NCBI GenBank assembly: GCA_036426205.1 | Contig: WSYH01000266.1 | Location: forward strand, 175,010 to 239,009 | Direction: 5' to 3' | Source of the DNA: Ascaphus truei | Lineage: Eukaryota > Chordata > Amphibia > Anura > Ascaphidae | Length of the DNA: 64,000 nt | In this document: piece by piece, positions 21,626 to 31,413 of the stretch | Numbering within the stretch: the stretch's first letter is position 1 | Layout of the letters: every line of letters starts with the position of its first letter | Position numbers and translations under genes: made by a program | The notes under the pieces: generated by a model | Told to the model about the DNA's origin: nothing | The model's database searches: none | The model's input: the letters and a program-made list of their open reading frames with translations, nothing else

Positions 21626-21925
21626 CTGGGCTGAGGCCCAGAACTGTGACTTCCCATATATCCTTTGTCTTCGTTTGCTGAATGATTTCCTGATTGCTGG
21701 ATGAAACTGCCAGTTCAGATGGGACTGTTTTCATTATTTTCATCTTTTAAGTAAGTGTCTATATTTTGTCTGTTATTGTATAATCTGTTGTGTTCACCTT
21801 TATCAAGGAATAAATTATATTTATCATATCTTAAGTCTCGTCCCAGTTCAAACCCAGGTATATATATATTTATATATATAGTTTTTTGGTGTACAATTAC
21901 AGCCTGTCGCAAGCTCTCGTGACAG
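21538..21925 (+). repeat. LTR shared between elements F1 and F2
   Basis: Begins TGTGACGATAG and ends TCTCGTGACA. It holds CATATATCCTTTGTCTTCG and a polyadenylation signal (AAGGAATAAA near 21805). At about 388 bp it is much shorter than the 1.95-kb LTR of element E but shares its opening CTCACCAGGGAGACAAGG block and its TATA-to-poly(A) block. A TA-rich microsatellite at 21858-21882 interrupts the last third. It is the 3' LTR of F1 and the 5' LTR of F2. Confidence 0.8.
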
Positions 21926-21938
21926 GCTTGTAATTAAC

Positions 21939-21956
21939 TGGTGGCAGCGGCGGGAC
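21939..21956 (+). promoter_or_regulatory. Primer-binding site of F2
   Basis: TGGTGGCAGCGGCGGGA, starting with the TGG expected opposite a tRNA CCA end, lies about 14 bases after the LTR end. The same sequence follows the LTR remnant of element E (33556) and, with one change, fragment G (54772). The tRNA was not identified. Confidence 0.7.
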
Positions 21957-23890
21957 CGAACTGGACCTGGATTACAGTATTCTGCGGGGTACTGTGATCC
22001 AGTGGGAACTTGATGGTAATTGCAAGTTCCTGGGACTAAAGATATTGAACACACAGTGTACAACATATAACACAAGATATGGCACCTCCTCACTGTTCCC
22101 CTACTTGTGAGAAGCATTGCCTCCAGAACCAAAGTGCCGGCCATCCGTCTGACTGGAGCCGGGCACCGATACCAGAGGAGTGCATCAAGTCGGCTCGGGG
22201 ACCAGCAGCCAGCAAGGCTGAGAGAGAGACAGCAATCGGTGAGCATGAAACCCGGCAGGCTGAGCAAAGATCCACAGCTGCAGCTGCTGTAACCATCACA
22301 CCGCCCGGAGAGCAGGGAAGGGACCCAGCTCCGGGACGGCAGAGACTTGTGGAGGGAGCGGGTGGTCTTGCACCAGGAGAGGTATTGGCCGTTGCGGCGG
22401 CCAGTCCATTTTACCCAGAATTGCTGGCCCTGATGTTTGCGCAGGGAGAGATGTCCCCAGCAGAGCGGCTCGAGCAGCTGAAGCTGGCGATGATCCGACC
22501 CACTTATCCCCTCCCAGAGCCCGGCGCTCAAGCCTCTCCGCTCTGGACTCCGTTGCCCCTTGCTGGGGTTAGTCCACCGGCGGTGGAGAAGCTCTGGAAT
22601 GAGCCTGGCGCTCAGGCAACTCCGCTCTGGACTCCGTTGCCCCTTGCTGGGGTTAGTCCACCGGTGGCGGAGAAGCACCGGCAGCTGCTGCGGCACTGCC
22701 AACCAATGGGCCACAATAATGCCCAGTGCCCTGACCGTGCGCGGTCAGGCGAAGAAGCCCCTCAGGGCCAACGCTCACGAGCTGCGGAAAAGATGACCCA
22801 GTTAGCGGCATCCTCTGATGGCTCCCGCCCAGCCGGGGCGACAACCCTCCTCGGGACGTCTCCTGGAGAACCTGGACGGGCTGCATCAGCAACAGTGGCG
22901 GAGAGCAGCGGCCATCCACCTGATCCCGGCGGAGAACCAGCAGCGGCGGCAGAGAAGACGCCGCCACTCCGGCATCCTGCCGGCGGCAGTTTTATTTGGG
23001 GGGAGGGACAGGGTTTGCGGGAGGGGGTTATTTTACCAAGTTTGCATGGAGCTGTGTTCCTCCACAAAGACCTGGGACCCTTGTCCTGCACCGTTTTACC
23101 TGTACCCAACCCGGGCGCTGTTGCGGCAGTGGCCCGGTGCTGCCCAGCCCAGATGGGGCCGGCGGCGGCCGCTCCAGTCCCCCTGCAATTGGGACCAACG
23201 AAGGCGGCGGTCTCTGCGGGGACCAGCAAGGTAAGCCAGACCAAGTCGCAGACTGACCCTGACTTATTGTTCCCTATGACTGTACCCTGTTGTTTCACTA
23301 TAGGGGTGACTGGGGGGTGGCAGGAGATAGGGGTACCAGTGGAGGGGAAGGAAGGGCAGTAAGTGAGCCAGCCAGATTTCCCCATTACCTGGGCAGAGCA
23401 GCAAGGGGACTCTCAGTTAAGAGCCCCACTGTTGCAGCCTTGCTATGGGCTGGAGGTACCAGGGGTTGTGGCACAGTTAGACCACCCCCAGATTACCTGC
23501 CAGCCAGGAGCTAAGGTGGGTGCATCTGCACCAGCAACCCTGAGCTCACCTCCGGTAATGGGGGCACAGCTTCAGGGAGAGGGGCTAGCCCCGTTAGCAC
23601 CCAGCTCTAGGGTGGGATTGCCTGGGAGAGGGTTGGGTGGGCCAGTGGGAACCGGGGAGGGAAGGCAGCGAGTGAGCCAGCCAGTTTTCCCCGTTACCCT
23701 GGCAAAGCCTCAGGGGGTGTCTCAGATCAGCAACCCCCTGTTGCAGCCCTGCTATGGGCTGGAGGTACCAGGGGTTGTGGCACAGTTAGACCACCCCCAG
23801 ATTACCTGCCAGCCAAGAGCTAAGGCGGTTACATCTGGAGAGATGCCCCTGGGCTCATCCCCGGTAATGGGGAGACAGTGTCAGGGAGAT
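21940..23890 (+). mobile_element. Internal region of non-autonomous element F2 (3'-truncated)
   Basis: Leader, gag-like frame, two tandem repeat units, then abrupt loss of homology at about 23890, where unrelated sequence starts. It is nearly identical to F1 over 23097-23890, so the two are young relatives. No pol domains are present. Confidence 0.75.
22079..23362 (+). pseudogene. F2 gag-like 427-codon frame
   Basis: An ATG shortly after the leader opens a 427-codon frame. Residues about 115-150 (SPFYPELLALMFAQGEMSPA) correspond to the E gag segment SPFTPEMLALITAWGD. Around residue 205, HCQPMGHNNAQCPDR is a zinc knuckle with its first cysteine lost. Between them most of the capsid region is missing and an 84-bp direct repeat (22517-22684) doubles a PGAQA(S/T)PLWTPLP segment. 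Near residue 340 GAVFLHKDLGPLSCT aligns with the end of the E protease, so gag and protease regions have been fused by deletions. No protease active-site DSG remains. It may still act as a short packaging-type protein, but this is inference. Confidence 0.55.
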
Positions 23891-24378
23891 GGCGAGACCC
23901 CCTGCACATCTACACTATCAATAAAAATGTATTTCAAATAATTTTTAATGTGCGGATGTTTGCGCAGAGAGAGAGCAGCGTATCTCTCTCTGCTGCAAAC
24001 ACATCTCGCCCCCGCCGCCCATACAGTAGTATCATTTATGTATGTGCATATACAGTACAGTACAGTACTGTACAGTACTGTATGTTAGGGCTTACAGGGG
24101 TTGTTGTTATACAGTATATACAGTATATAGTATACAGTATACAGTATACTGCATTACAATTCATTATAGGGGACGGCTTCACAGAGAATAGCTCGCAAGC
24201 GCCACCATGTGTATTTTGACGACATTGCAGTATTGTAACCAGCCGGAATAAAAAGCTTAAATTCCGACCGGAAAATAACGCAATGTACTCTGGCAGAAAA
24301 CTATCAGAAACCTGAATACACCCGAGTATACCCGAATTCGCGGGACTAGCCGTGCTCGAATAAAGTGTGTCGCCAGTG
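23891..24378. other. Short-repeat-rich spacer, no gene
   Basis: Contains an AGAGAGAGCAGCG...CTCTCTCTGCTGC inverted segment (23966-23995), a TACAGTACAG/CTGTACTGTA palindrome (24050-24082) and ATACAGTAT repeats (24108-24152). It may be a palindromic DNA element. No coding sequence is seen. Confidence 0.5.
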
Positions 24379-24401
24379 TACATGTGTATAAAGATGTTAT
24401 G

Positions 24402-25334
24402 TCACATGTAGCCCATATATGTGGGTTTCCATTTGATTTTAGAGATGGAGTCAAAGACATGCAGCGTGTCCCTCAAGTATGATTTTAATCTGCTCACTAA
24501 AGGTTGTAAAAAATAGTCCACATATTGGGACACGCTGGATGTCATCGACTCCACCCCTGAAACAATGGGTCTACCGGGGGGATTGGAAATGTGTTTATGT
24601 AGCTTCGGAATGTGATAAAAGTTGGGTGTTCTGGGAAAACGTATAAAAAGAAAATCAAACTCTGATTTCTTAATGATATCAATAGCTAGGGCCTTGGTGA
24701 GAAAGTCCTTATATTGAACCTGGAACTCTTCCATTGGATCTTTACCCAGAACAAGATAGGAGGTGTTGTCACCTAATAATCGATAGGCTTCAGAGAGATA
24801 ATCAATTCTATCTTGCAGGACTATGCCCCCTCCTTTATCTGGTTGTCTGATGACAAGATTATTCATACTGCTAAGTTCCTTAAGTGTAATATTCTCCTCT
24901 TTCGATAAATTTCTATTTTGTATAGTGGTAGTATTTAGACACATTGATTCAAAATCTTTGAGTACCATAGTATAGAATGGTTCTATAAATGATCCTTTAG
25001 AATGATAAGGAAAGTATGTGGACTTGGCTGAAAATGGGGAATGGACTATTTTTGTATCACCAGTTGAATCAAGATCAACTGGCCCATACAAAGTTGGTTC
25101 CGTGACTGGATTTGGGGTTGTCACTGATTGTGATGTAATGTTATCATGATTCCTATTGGATGGTGTAAGGCTATCTGACTCATATGTGGATAATTGACTT
25201 GGATTTAGTAAGTGTATTGAATTCTCTATTTGTGTACCTTCCATCAGTAATGCAGTCATTGCATCAATACAAGCAATTTCTCGTGCATTGAATATATTTT
25301 GTTGTTCTTTATTTTGCATTGTGAAATGTCTCAT
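24402..25334 (-). pseudogene. PLE C reverse transcriptase, N-terminal part
   Basis: A 310-codon frame. The C-terminal 190 residues are typical of PLE RT: NLVIRQPDKGGGIVLQDR, YHIPKLHKH, PPGRPIVSGVESMTSSVSQ, VDYFLQPLV, then LRDTLHVFDSISKIKWKP, where it meets the inversion breakpoint after a one-base shift. The preceding about 110 residues are a low-complexity linker rich in S, T and N. Catalytic motifs A to C are not in this half; they lie in the plus-strand half. It is separated by about 170 bp and a frame change from the upstream ORF. Confidence 0.85.
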
Positions 25335-25505
25335 TAAAGTGATTTTCCTAATGTACTTGTTTAGATCTACAAATAGATCAAATCTATTGGGAAGACTACT
25401 TGGCGCAAATGAAAGACCCCTGGTCAGGGTGATATGTGATTACTTGATAAAATAAAAGTGGATAAATTAAATATACCGTGTACTTCTGGATTGCTGACTC
25501 TTAGC

Positions 25506-26480
25506 TTACTCTCCTTCTTTCTTTGCTCGCGCCTCCCCTGGCTCCTCGCAGCTTCTCTTTCTTCGTTGAGGGGTGTTTGAATGATACGTCGGTTTCCGAT
25601 CCCACAGAGGATAGGATTTTCCCCTTTCTCGATTTTCTTGTTGTGTCACTAGTTCTAAAAAAGAAGCAGTGTGGGATTTAATAGTGGAAACAATATTTTC
25701 TGTATTGTTTTTACTAGAATCTCTATTTTGGGTTTTTGGTATAGCACCACTACTTCTGTCAATGTCTTTCTTTTCCACCACAACCTCCTCACATGATTCC
25801 CCCCTATCTTGTAAAACCTCAAAAAAAAAATCTGTGGGACAAGAGAACTGAGCTTTAACTGGTTTCTTTTCACTTCTATTAGTATTTTTGTCTTTCTCAC
25901 TAGATGTCAAATGGGTATTTCTTTGATCTCTACTATTGTCTCTATATCTATCAGTTTTGGTTTTCTTATAGTGTTTATTCAGGGTGTAATGTTTTGATCT
26001 GTCTCTCCTATCATGTCGTCTCCAATCTTTGACTTTGTCTGTAGCATAGTCAGTTTGATCTCTCACATATTTATTACTCTTACGTTCACTAATATCTTTC
26101 TCATATTTGAGTACCCTAGAGTCAACCAATTTATCTAATTCTAAAAATTCTTCACTCTCCACAAATGGAATCATAATGTGTTGTGTTTCCTCTATTTCTT
26201 TTGCAATCTCATTTAGTTTATCTTCCCTATAGGTGATTAATAGTTGTATTAGGGTAAATGAACAAGACTCCATTGCATCATTCCATTTTGTTTTAAAATC
26301 AATATTTGTATCAAATGTAGGTTTTTTCGTAAACCTCAATCCCCTAGGGACTATTTTTGCATCTAAGTAATTTTGTAGTGATAAAAGATCAAGCCAATGC
26401 TTCATCTCTTCCTTTGCCAACCTTTCAAGCTTAAAAAAGTTGGTCTTTAAATCAATACTGTCCTCATTATGTTCTGTCAT
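25506..26480 (-). pseudogene. PLE C upstream ORF (324 codons, basic, ORF1-like)
   Basis: Intact from ATG at 26480 to a stop at 25506. Residues 1-120 look folded: KEEMKHWLDLLSLQNYLDAK, then IVPRGLRF, then a helix with KWNDAMESCSFTLIQLLI. Residues 130-200 are highly charged with RD/RS-like clusters (DWRRHDRRDRSKH), then comes an acidic and S/T-rich tail. It lies directly upstream of the RT frame on the same strand and is best read as the N-terminal or ORF1-type product of this PLE lineage. The basic stretch could bind RNA; that is inference. No enzyme motif is present. Confidence 0.6.
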
Positions 26481-26615
26481 ACTGTATCTATTTCTGCTGA
26501 TTCAGCATATTGTTGTCTCCTAATGAGCCTCTCCTTACTAGTTTTCATCATCTTGCTAAATGGATCAGAACAACAAAAGCAGGATAGGTGTACGTGTAGA
26601 AAGGCAGCTATCAGC

Positions 26616-27713
26616 GTGAGGGACACGCTGCATGTTCATGACTCCATCTCTGAAATCAAATGGAAACCCACATATATTTGGGCTACATGTGACATAACAT
26701 CTTTATACACATGTATTAAGCACAGTAAAGGTATAGAAGCGATCAAATATTTCCTTGACATGGACACTAACATATGCAAAATACAGTCCACATTTATTTT
26801 ACAGGCTATTTCTTTTATTTTAGAGCACAATTATTTTTTGTTTGAGAACTCTTATTATTTCCAGGTCTGTGGGATGGCCATGGGCAAAAGGTTCGCCCCC
26901 AGCTATGCGAACCTCTACATGGGTTTGTGGGAGGAACTCCATGTTTGGGGTGATGCGGATCTGGGGGCGGGCCTTGTGTACTATGGCCGCTACATAGATG
27001 ACATTATTTTAATTTGGGACGGTCACTTGGAACAATTAGAGAACAAATTAAATTCATTCAACAACAACGACATGGACCTAAAGTTTACATTTAATATTAA
27101 CAAAAAAAGCATAGTGTTTCTTGATCTTGAACTGGAGGCTGGTCTTAGTGGTGAAATTATCACCAAAACTTATTTCGAAACGGTTGCCAAAAACAGTTAT
27201 TTACACAATAAAAGTAACCATTCCAAAAGATGGTTGGACAATATCCCCAGCGGCCAATTTCTCAGAATCAGGAGAAATTGTTCTCTACATTCTGACTTTT
27301 TGGCCCAGGGGGAATTATTGGTCCAAAGGTTTCTAGCCAAAGGTTATAATGTTCATACCATTTTAGAAACATTTCGACAAGTCAGTATTTTGGATCGTAA
27401 GTCTCTGCTCAGCAAATCTAAAAAGGATTATTTGAAAGATAGACCGGTGAATGTCAACACAAAGGAGGGCTGTGTCAAATCACCATTATTCATTACGACA
27501 TACAATAACTCAGTGAGAGGTATTACATCAATCCTAAATAAACATTGGAGCATACTGTTGAGGGACCCTACAATTTACCATCACTACCCTACTACCCTAC
27601 AGAAGTTACCACCAAAAATTCCTATCATTTATAAGAAAGCCAGAAATCTGAAAACCATGTTGGCTCCTAGTCGCTTAAATAGACCATTGATTTCCCCGCA
27701 ACCAGGTTATTAG
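26616..27713 (+). pseudogene. PLE C reverse transcriptase, catalytic part
   Basis: An open frame passes through the breakpoint. PLE sequence starts at VRDTLHVHDSISEIKWKP. It holds CDITSLYTCI (motif A, with the first catalytic Asp), CGMAMGKRFAPSYANLYMG (motif B), RYIDDIILIW (motif C, YIDD) and KSIVFLDLEL (motif D/E), then the thumb and the linker NKHWSILLRDP and IPIIYKKARNLK. It stops at 27713, where a frameshift moves the endonuclease into the next frame. The upstream codons from 26469 to about 26612 are not PLE coding sequence. The RT palm motifs are all intact. Confidence 0.9.
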
Positions 27714-28168
27714 AAAAAGGCAATTCCACCTGTGGACGCAACAGATGCTTGACTTGCAGACATATATGCAAAAATGATCAAGTAATTTCATATCACAACA
27801 AATCCATTCATACAGTAAAAGGTCACATCAACTGTTTATCTTCATTTGTTATTTATGTTATCACATGCTCATGTGGTTATCAGTATGTGGGGAGAACTAC
27901 ACAGACTTTAAGCACAAGATTTTTAGAGCACAGACGAAACATTATACATGGAATTACCACACACAATCTGTCTAAACATTTCTTGGAAAAGCACAATAAG
28001 GATCCATCTTCTCTGGTGGTGATGGGTTTAGAACAAATTCCTTTAACATTGCTTAGTGGTGATAGAGTCAAGAGACTGAATTTAAGGGAGACCTACTGGA
28101 TATATATGTTGGAAACATTGAGCCCGGGAGGTCTCAATGACTGTATTGATACCAGTACTATTGTATAA
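27710..28168 (+). pseudogene. PLE C GIY-YIG endonuclease
   Basis: Continues the polyprotein in another frame, starting about LLEKGNSTC before the first ATG at 27749. The cysteine cluster CGRNRCLTCRH precedes FVIYVITCSCGYQYVGRTTQTL (GIY-YIG-type core with catalytic Arg), RFLEHRRNI and, near the end, NLRETYWIYMLETL with the likely metal-binding Glu. It ends GLNDCIDTSTIV. It is the closest relative of copy A in this window. The frameshift at about 27710 cuts it from the RT, so no fused protein could be made. Confidence 0.9.
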
Positions 28169-28363
28169 CATTATCCATTTAGCACACCGATGGGATCTCA
28201 GAGGTCTGGGTTGAGCGTGTCTAACATGTTCCCTCTATGTTGTCCCAGATGGTGGATTGAATGGGGGACCCCTGGTCAGAACTGTTATTTATCCTAAGTA
28301 TTTGATCAATTTATACATTGTCACATATAAATTTTCAAGGTTTTCACAAACATTCACACAAAA

Positions 28364-28982
28364 TGTGACAGAAACCAGGGGATGGTAATAAATTCCATAT
28401 ATAGGGCTCCCAGGATACTGAACAGTTTCAATCCTGTTTGGCCTGGGAGAGCAGCCTTATAATACATGCACTCCATCCCACAGTTTGGCAAGTGCTGGAA
28501 CTGAGGGATGAGAGATCCAGACCAGAGTTTGTCTGCCTGATTTCTGTCACCTGTCATGCTAATTAGAAATCAGGTATGTAAGACTAATTTCCTGTTTGCT
28601 CTCCCCTCTCCCCAAAAAGCCTGGAGGCTGGAAGGTTGCTGAACTACAGTGGGGAGAAGCCTCTTCCCCAAACAGGTTCAATCATTCTGTTCATTTGTCT
28701 AAGACTGCAAAGTACCTTGTTTTGTTGTTGGAAGTGGAAAAGCCACTTCCACCCTGAGTTAGGGAAATCTAAGTTAAGTTATCGCTCAGGTGAGCAGCTT
28801 ATGTTTTTGATGTGTTTCTGTTGTATGCACTGTGGCAGTCTCAGTGCCTGGGACTGAATAAACCAGGCATAGCCTGTTTAAAGGAACAGTACGTGATGCC
28901 TCATCATTTAACCTACCCTAAAAGACCGTGTTCTAACAGTCCCGGACAAACGGCGGAGCCCTGGAGTAAGCTGTTTGTCACA
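28364..28982 (+). repeat. 5' LTR of element H
   Basis: 619 bp with perfect 7-bp inverted ends, TGTGACA and TGTCACA. It contains TATATA near the left end (28399) and an AATAAA at about 28857, about 120 bp before the end, as expected for R/U5. It follows PLE C directly. Confidence 0.85.
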
Positions 28983-28984
28983 TA

Positions 28985-29002
28985 TGGTGGAGAATGCGGG
29001 CA
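28985..29002 (+). promoter_or_regulatory. Primer-binding site of element H
   Basis: TGGTGGAGAATGCGGGC begins two bases after the LTR. It has the TGG start expected for pairing with a tRNA 3' end and differs from the F/E/G site after TGGTGG. The tRNA was not identified. Confidence 0.7.
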
Positions 29003-29091
29003 GAACACTAAAAGGTCTGCGGGTTACAGAACTTTAAAAAAAAAAAAAAAAAGAGGAGGTTTTTTTTTCTCTTTTCTCCTCTCCAAACAAG

Positions 29092-29673
29092 ATGGAAGAC
29101 GTGGTGAGTGCGCTGGTACGCAATGTCGCTGTCCAGAAAGACGCGAATGAAACCCAGCAACAGCTGTTAATAGCCCAGCAAAAGACTAATGCAAATCAGC
29201 AACAGACGAATGCAGCCCTGCAAGAGGCGAATGCAAACCAGCAACAGACGAATGCAGCCCTGCAAGAGGCGAATGCAAACCAGCAACAGACGAATGCAAC
29301 CCAGCACCAGCTGTTAATAGCCCAGCAGGAGGCGACTGCAGCTCTGCAAATCGCGAATGCAAACCAGCAAGAGACAAACCGCTTGCTGAGAGAGGAGCAA
29401 CAACGGTTCGCTCAGGGCTTACAGCAGGAACTCAAGATCCTGAGGGGGACTATCAGTAACCTTCCACTGGCAGAGGCAGCCCCAGTTCCGAAAATGACCA
29501 GGGCAAGCCACTACCTTCAGAAGATGGGACCCTCAGATGATGTGGAAGCCTATCTTCTCACGTTTGAACGCACGGCACAGAGAGAGGGATGGCCAGAAGC
29601 TGAGTGGGCTGGTCTAATCGCACCCTTCCTAAGCGGCGAACCCCAGAAGGCTTACTGTACTGTGTTAAAATAG
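29092..29673 (+). pseudogene. Element H gag, N-terminal part (truncated)
   Basis: The first ATG after the leader opens a 193-codon frame. Residues 20-100 are a glutamine- and asparagine-rich coiled-coil-like region in which a 14-residue unit ([14 protein letters not shown]) is repeated, encoded by a 42-bp tandem repeat. From residue 138 the capsid-type region starts, with [20 protein letters not shown] and [19 protein letters not shown]. This is the pattern of vertebrate gypsy gag proteins related to the SCAN domain. The frame is cut at 29673, where retroelement homology ends and nothing of pol follows. An A15 run lies in the leader. Confidence 0.8.
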
Positions 29674-31360
29674 ACACTAAACAGGTCTAAGAAATCTACT
29701 GTAAACCCCCAATAGGCATAGGTATCAAGTATTTCTGGCTATTGCAGAACTATTGTTAATCACTGTAGTATCTTTGAAAATTTTCATGCATCTATAATCG
29801 TTATTGGGTGGTATGGAACACGAGGTAAGTACTCATCAGTTTTAGTGTCAAACCCTATTCCACACTCTAAGTGGCTAAAGTATCCAGATGTAGTGATCGT
29901 ATATGGATAGGCACTGTGGTTCTAATAGTACAGTGAAATTGAGCAAAGATGTTTAAGGATGCACCCGTGGTCACCCACAGACAGCGTATGCGTCTACGGC
30001 GTGTGCACAAGTTGCTGACGGCCCACTGCGTCTAGCAAGGTAAGTATAGTGATAGTGACTAGAATGGTATTGCCAATCAGAGATTCCCATAGAGGGAAAA
30101 ATGGGCATATTACACTTCATGGTATGTTCTAGGAGTAATGTATTGTTTAATCGCCACTTCGCCGTTGACATGAAGCAGGTGTAAATGGGTTAATTCTTAG
30201 TACATATTGCTAAGCAGTGTCTCGCTAAAGAGTGCAGTGCGTTCCCCGCTCGAAACGGTCCAGGTACAAATACATTGAGTAAATTTATGCACTGGTACAG
30301 TGTTACTAGTGTTTCTAGCGACAGTGCTCTTTTCCCTGCAAGGAAAGAGAGTGTATTTGTGCCCTCTAGTAGCTATCTATTGTGTTGCACAAGGCGGTTG
30401 TTTAGTCCCACAGATGTACTGCTCTATTAGGGTACAGTTCACATACGTACAGATCTATGTTTAGTCAGAAATTCTGATTGCGCATGCGTCGACCTCAGCG
30501 AGTGCTGCTACGTATGTCATGAGACTCTGTCAGACTCTACGGAGGGCAACTGATTGTCGTGCTACTCGTTGCAGTTGTTGGTGAGTGTAATTAAAACGTT
30601 ATCACGCCAGGGAATATCAATGGGTCCCTATTGGTAAAGGGGCCAGGTTTAGATGCCGAGTCTGTTCGAATCCTGCTTTGCAGTCCGCACTATGCGGTGA
30701 AGTACAGAAGTTTGCCGTACCTCCCCTAGCACCCTTGATAGGTGTCCACAGACCCTGTAACAAGATGCGTATATTCGGTATCCCCGCTGAATAAGTAGGT
30801 ATGGGTATTGTTAATGGCCAAAGTGGCTGGCCGTGGTACTCAGTAGTACTTTAATTAACAGTGGGTTACGTTTAGTTATTCCCTTGCGACTAAGCAATGT
30901 CGGATCGGGAAGTACATACAGGGCCCCCGCTGGAAACGGGACAGGTATATGAGTGGGCTAGATTTTAGAACAGTGACCGGGCGTAGTTCCAGATACTTAG
31001 ACAGAGTCGCATCAGAGAGTAAAACAGGGCTCCCGTTAAAACCGAGATAGGTAATGAGTGGGCTAGATAGTAGAACAGTTGCCGGGCGCAACTCCAGATA
31101 GTGTCCTGGATTCCCAATTGGTTTTGCTCCGATATTTCAACTGAGAACACAGTGAATGAAAATATTCTATTTACAATTTAATAGAGTGTGTAGTGATTGC
31201 AGAACACCCCTGCCTATGGCAGGGCTAACACCTCTTTAAATGGGTGTATCAAGTCATAGATGAATATGGTCAGTTTGAAGCCGAGTTTGCAGCGCTACAG
31301 TGAAACAATTGAGCTGTGCTCATTTGCAGCTACAGGAGGTTATTAGTAGATTATATCGGC
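29674..31360. other. No gene; possible 3' region of PLE D
   Basis: No credible frame. It lies 3' of PLE D on the minus strand and beyond its hammerhead, so part of it may be PLE terminal repeat. It carries a two-copy tandem repeat (see next entry). The left edge, where element H is cut, is at about 29673. Confidence 0.35.
30915..31105. repeat. Two-copy tandem repeat of about 105 bp
   Basis: CAGGGC(C/T)CCCG...GAGTGGGCTAGAT...AGAACAGT(G/T)(A/G)CCGGGCG and CTCCAGATA (TTCCAGATA in the first copy) recur with a shift of about 105 bp at about 75-80 percent identity. A weaker third match (TTCCCCGCTCGAAACGG) lies near 30240. Confidence 0.75.
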
Positions 31361-31364
31361 AGAG

Positions 31365-31413
31365 ACCCGACATGCTGCATGTTTCGTCGCTTCCTTGCGA
31401 CTTCTTCCGGGGT
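31365..31413 (-). ncRNA. Hammerhead ribozyme-like motif 4, complete fold
   Basis: On the minus strand all three helices can be drawn. Stem I is ACCC (31413-31410) with GGGU (31368-31365). The core is CGGAAGA, one change (U4 to G) from CUGANGA. An extra A follows. Stem II is GUCGC-AAGGAA-GCGAC, five perfect pairs. Then come GAAA, stem III ACAUG-CAG-CAUGU, and the cleavage triplet GUC just before stem I. It is a type I arrangement. It lies about 230 bp 3' of the PLE D coding end on the same strand, where PLE terminal repeats are known to carry hammerheads. The U4 change would be expected to reduce or abolish cleavage. Confidence 0.75.

Larger units (their letters stand above)
24379..26610 (-). 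mobile_element. Penelope-like element copy C, inverted 5' half
   Basis: Minus-strand 5' UTR, upstream ORF and N-terminal RT of a PLE. It stops abruptly at 24379, within the codons for CDITSLYTC. The remaining part of the same protein begins in the opposite orientation at 26616. The last about 97 bp of this half (24379-24475) are repeated as 26616-26713 in the plus-strand half. This is the layout left by twin priming during target-primed reverse transcription. Confidence 0.8.
26616..28363 (+). mobile_element. Penelope-like element copy C, sense 3' half
   Basis: Carries the rest of the RT, the GIY-YIG endonuclease and about 190 bp of 3' UTR. It ends where the TGTGACA start of the next LTR is met. 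Together with the minus-strand half it accounts for one nearly full-length PLE apart from the 97-bp overlap. Confidence 0.8.
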
